DNA of 6,304 bases. It comes from Thiomicrorhabdus sp. (lineage in GTDB: Bacteria > Pseudomonadota > Gammaproteobacteria > Thiomicrospirales > Thiomicrospiraceae). A model generated the notes under the pieces. The model ran no database searches. It saw only the letters and a program-made list of their open reading frames with translations, and was not told where the DNA came from. The stretch covers positions 1 through 6,304 of the forward strand of contig WFNQ01000157.1 of NCBI GenBank assembly GCA_015488565.1, given 5' to 3'. Numbering within the stretch: the stretch's first letter is position 1; each line of letters starts with the position of its first letter. The position numbers and the translations under genes were made by a program. Shown here in pieces: positions 4,578 to 6,304 of this stretch.

Positions 4578-5897
4578 ATGATGACCCCTAAAGAGATTGT
4601 ACACAGCTTAGATTTACATATTGTTGGGCAGGCCGATGCAAAACGAGCCGTAGCCATTGCCTTACGTAATCGCTGGCGCCGTAACCAATTATCTGATGAG
4701 TTACGCCATGAAGTAACGCCTAAAAACATTTTAATGATTGGGCCAACGGGGGTCGGAAAAACCGAAATTGCACGTCGTTTGGCCAAGCTGGCAAACGCGC
4801 CTTTTTTAAAGATTGAGGCCACTAAATTTACGGAAGTGGGTTATGTCGGGCGTGATGTTGATTCCATTATTCGTGATTTAATGGAAAACGCGATGAAAAT
4901 CACCCGTGAGCAAGCAATGAAAGGCTTGCAACGTAAAGCGGAAGATGCAGCGGAAGAGCGTATTTTGGATATTTTACTCCCCCCTGCCCGTGGTCATGAA
5001 GAAGAAAGTTACGACAATATGGCCGATACGCGCCAAAAGTTTCGTAAGAAACTGCGTGAAGGTAAACTAAATGATAAAGAGATTGAACTTGATCTCAGTG
5101 CCGCACCCAAACACGTTGAAATCATGGCCGCGCCTGGTATGGAGGAGATGACGCAACAACTGCAAGGGATGTTTGAAGGGCTAGGACAGAATAAAAAAGA
5201 AAAACGTAAACTGACCATTAAAAAAGCGCTAAAAGCCCTTACGGAAGAAGAAGCACAAAAACTGGTCAATCAAGATGACATCAAAGCCCAAGCGATTGAG
5301 AGCGTTGAACAAAATGGCATTGTCTTTATTGATGAAATTGATAAGGTCGCCAAACGCCAAGACGCAGGTGGCGGTGATGTCTCTCGCGAAGGCGTACAGC
5401 GCGATTTACTGCCCTTAATTGAAGGCAGTACCGTTAGCACCAAATACGGCATGATTAAAACCGATCACATTTTATTTATTGCTTCTGGCGCATTTCATCT
5501 TTCAAAGCCGTCTGACTTGATTCCTGAACTACAGGGTCGCTTGCCGATTCGCGTGGAACTGCAATCACTCCGTGTGGAAGATTTTATACGAATCTTAACC
5601 AAACCGACCGCCTCTCTTACCCAGCAAGCTATTGCGCTGATGAAAACCGAAGGGGTGGACTTAGTCTTTACCAGCGAGGGCATTCAACGCTTGGCGGAAA
5701 TTGCGTTTCAAGTAAACGAAAACACGGAGAACATTGGCGCGCGTCGTTTGCACACGGTATTAGAACGATTACTGGAAGAGGTCTCCTTTGATGCACCTAA
5801 TTTAGCCGGTTCGACATTTGAAGTGACCAAAGCGTTTGTAGAAGAGCGTTTGGGCGAACTCGCGATTGACCAAGATTTATCACAGTTTATTTTGTAA
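4578..5897 (+). CDS. hslU: HslVU ATPase subunit HslU (ClpY)
   Basis: HslU is the AAA+ hexameric unfoldase of the HslVU protease; it binds and unfolds substrates and threads them into HslV. The 439 residues closely match E. coli (443). Visible in order: an N-terminal IVGQADAKRAVAIALRNRWRR stretch near 15-35, Walker A GPTGVGKT at 55-62, the pore loop GYVG at 88-91, the intermediate domain at about 105-235, Walker B IVFIDEID at 248-255, the probable arginine finger Arg321 in LQGRLPIRVEL, and sensor 2 GARR at 387-390. The C-terminal LSQFIL is the tail that docks on HslV and activates it, so coupling to HslV looks intact. Two ATGs open the frame; 4578 is chosen because AAAGGA is 12 bases upstream and farther from the second. 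The gene is divergent from dapF and from hslV, which is atypical. The DUF971 gene begins 12 bases downstream. Confidence 0.98.
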   Translation: MMTPKEIVHSLDLHIVGQADAKRAVAIALRNRWRRNQLSDELRHEVTPKNILMIGPTGVGKTEIARRLAKLANAPFLKIEATKFTEVGYVGRDVDSIIRDLMENAMKITREQAMKGLQRKAEDAAEERILDILLPPARGHEEESYDNMADTRQKFRKKLREGKLNDKEIELDLSAAPKHVEIMAAPGMEEMTQQLQGMFEGLGQNKKEKRKLTIKKALKALTEEEAQKLVNQDDIKAQAIESVEQNGIVFIDEIDKVAKRQDAGGGDVSREGVQRDLLPLIEGSTVSTKYGMIKTDHILFIASGAFHLSKPSDLIPELQGRLPIRVELQSLRVEDFIRILTKPTASLTQQAIALMKTEGVDLVFTSEGIQRLAEIAFQVNENTENIGARRLHTVLERLLEEVSFDAPNLAGSTFEVTKAFVEERLGELAIDQDLSQFIL

Positions 5898-5909
5898 GCG
5901 AGCCAAGCC

Positions 5910-6304
5910 GTGCCAATACCAACACACATCAAACTCCATCAAGGTTCACGCAAGCTTGAAATTCACTTCCCTTCTGAACAGAATAAGGGGGGAGAGTCAG
6001 GAGTAGACATTTTTGAACTCCCCTGTGAGTTTTTACGCGTCTATTCGCAATCTGCCGAAGTGACGGGACATGCACCAGGGCAAGAAGTACTGCAACTGGA
6101 TAAACAAGACGTTAATATTACCGACATAACACCTGTGGGCAATTACGCGATTAAACTGCACTTTGATGATGGACACGATACGGGGATTTACACTTGGGAA
6201 CGCCTATACGATTTAGGCCAACACCAAACCGATTATTGGACAGATTATTTAAGGCGCTTAATGCGAGCAGGACACACCCACCCTGACTTAGAAAAGCTGA
6301 AAGC
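5910..6304 (+). CDS. DUF971 / GBBH N-domain-like protein (partial, 3' end outside window)
   Basis: This frame is open from GTG at 5910 to the window edge (131 codons seen). The sequence is a DUF971 protein, related to the N-terminal domain of gamma-butyrobetaine hydroxylase. Recognisable stretches are VPIPTHIKLHQGSRKLEI at 1-18, LPCEFLRVYSQSAEVTGH at 37-54, and PVGNYAIKLHFDDGHDTGIYTW at 75-96. GTG is chosen because it gives the family's (M)PIPT start; the ribosome site is weak, and hslU stops only 12 bases before, so co-translation is likely. DUF971 genes commonly follow hslU in gammaproteobacteria. The exact role is unsettled. Compared with the family form I remember, residues about 22-33 (SEQNKGGESGVD) are an insertion of roughly 8-10 residues in the first beta hairpin, coded by a G6-containing stretch similar to the repeat at 422-439. 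Confidence 0.9.
   Translation, partial: MPIPTHIKLHQGSRKLEIHFPSEQNKGGESGVDIFELPCEFLRVYSQSAEVTGHAPGQEVLQLDKQDVNITDITPVGNYAIKLHFDDGHDTGIYTWERLYDLGQHQTDYWTDYLRRLMRAGHTHPDLEKLK
5979..6000 (+). repeat. Repeat-like sequence inside the DUF971 gene, with a G6 run
   Basis: CAGAATAAG (5979-5987) and AGTCAG (5995-6000) match the two ends of CAGAATAAGTGGAGTCAG at 422-439. Between them are seven bases (GGGGGAG) instead of three (TGG). The element is in frame and codes for residues 24-30 of an atypical insertion. Matches of 9 and 6 bases in the same order could be coincidence, but they coincide with the insertion. Confidence 0.4.

Overview
The window is most simply read as chromosomal DNA of a gammaproteobacterium of moderate G+C. 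The adjacent order dapF - DUF484 - xerC is a gammaproteobacterial arrangement, and HslV, HslU, XerC and DapF all carry proteobacterial-type motifs. A sulfur-oxidiser-like lineage such as Thiotrichales crossed my mind, but nothing in the window proves it. No broken core gene was found. The last gene runs off the right edge.

Layout. Positions 1-678 are an accessory-looking intergenic region. It has a 12-bp tandem array at the left edge (1-84), a possible 49-residue membrane miniprotein (204-353), inverted copies of the array unit (409-439), and a strong bidirectional terminator (613-639). Positions 679-4335 hold a five-gene minus-strand cluster, read right to left: dapF (diaminopimelate epimerase), a DUF484 protein, xerC (dimer-resolution recombinase), hslV (protease subunit) and a UPF0114/YqhA-like membrane protein. 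It has a 4-bp overlap, short gaps and translational coupling, and ends at the terminator. The only sizeable internal gap is before hslV, which seems to have its own promoter. Positions 4336-4577 are a divergent intergenic region with a G8/C11 palindrome. On the plus strand follow hslU (ATPase partner of HslV) and the start of a DUF971 (gamma-butyrobetaine hydroxylase N-domain-like) gene.

Working together. HslU unfolds substrates and feeds them to HslV, but here the two genes are on opposite strands, separated by xerC, DUF484 and dapF. Usually hslV directly precedes hslU. The layout is what an inversion of a dapF-DUF484-xerC-hslV block next to hslU-DUF971 would produce.

Most unusual signals: (a) the putative hslU promoter has a G8 tract as part of its -35/-10 spacer and a C11 tract at the expected transcription start; (b) hslV has a similar leader, TAAAATTTT followed closely by C7; (c) a G8/C8 tract lies inside the dapF reading frame; (d) the array unit recurs in inverted orientation around the small ORF, and a related sequence sits inside a family-atypical insertion of the DUF971 protein. 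No defence system, CRISPR array or RNA gene was recognised.
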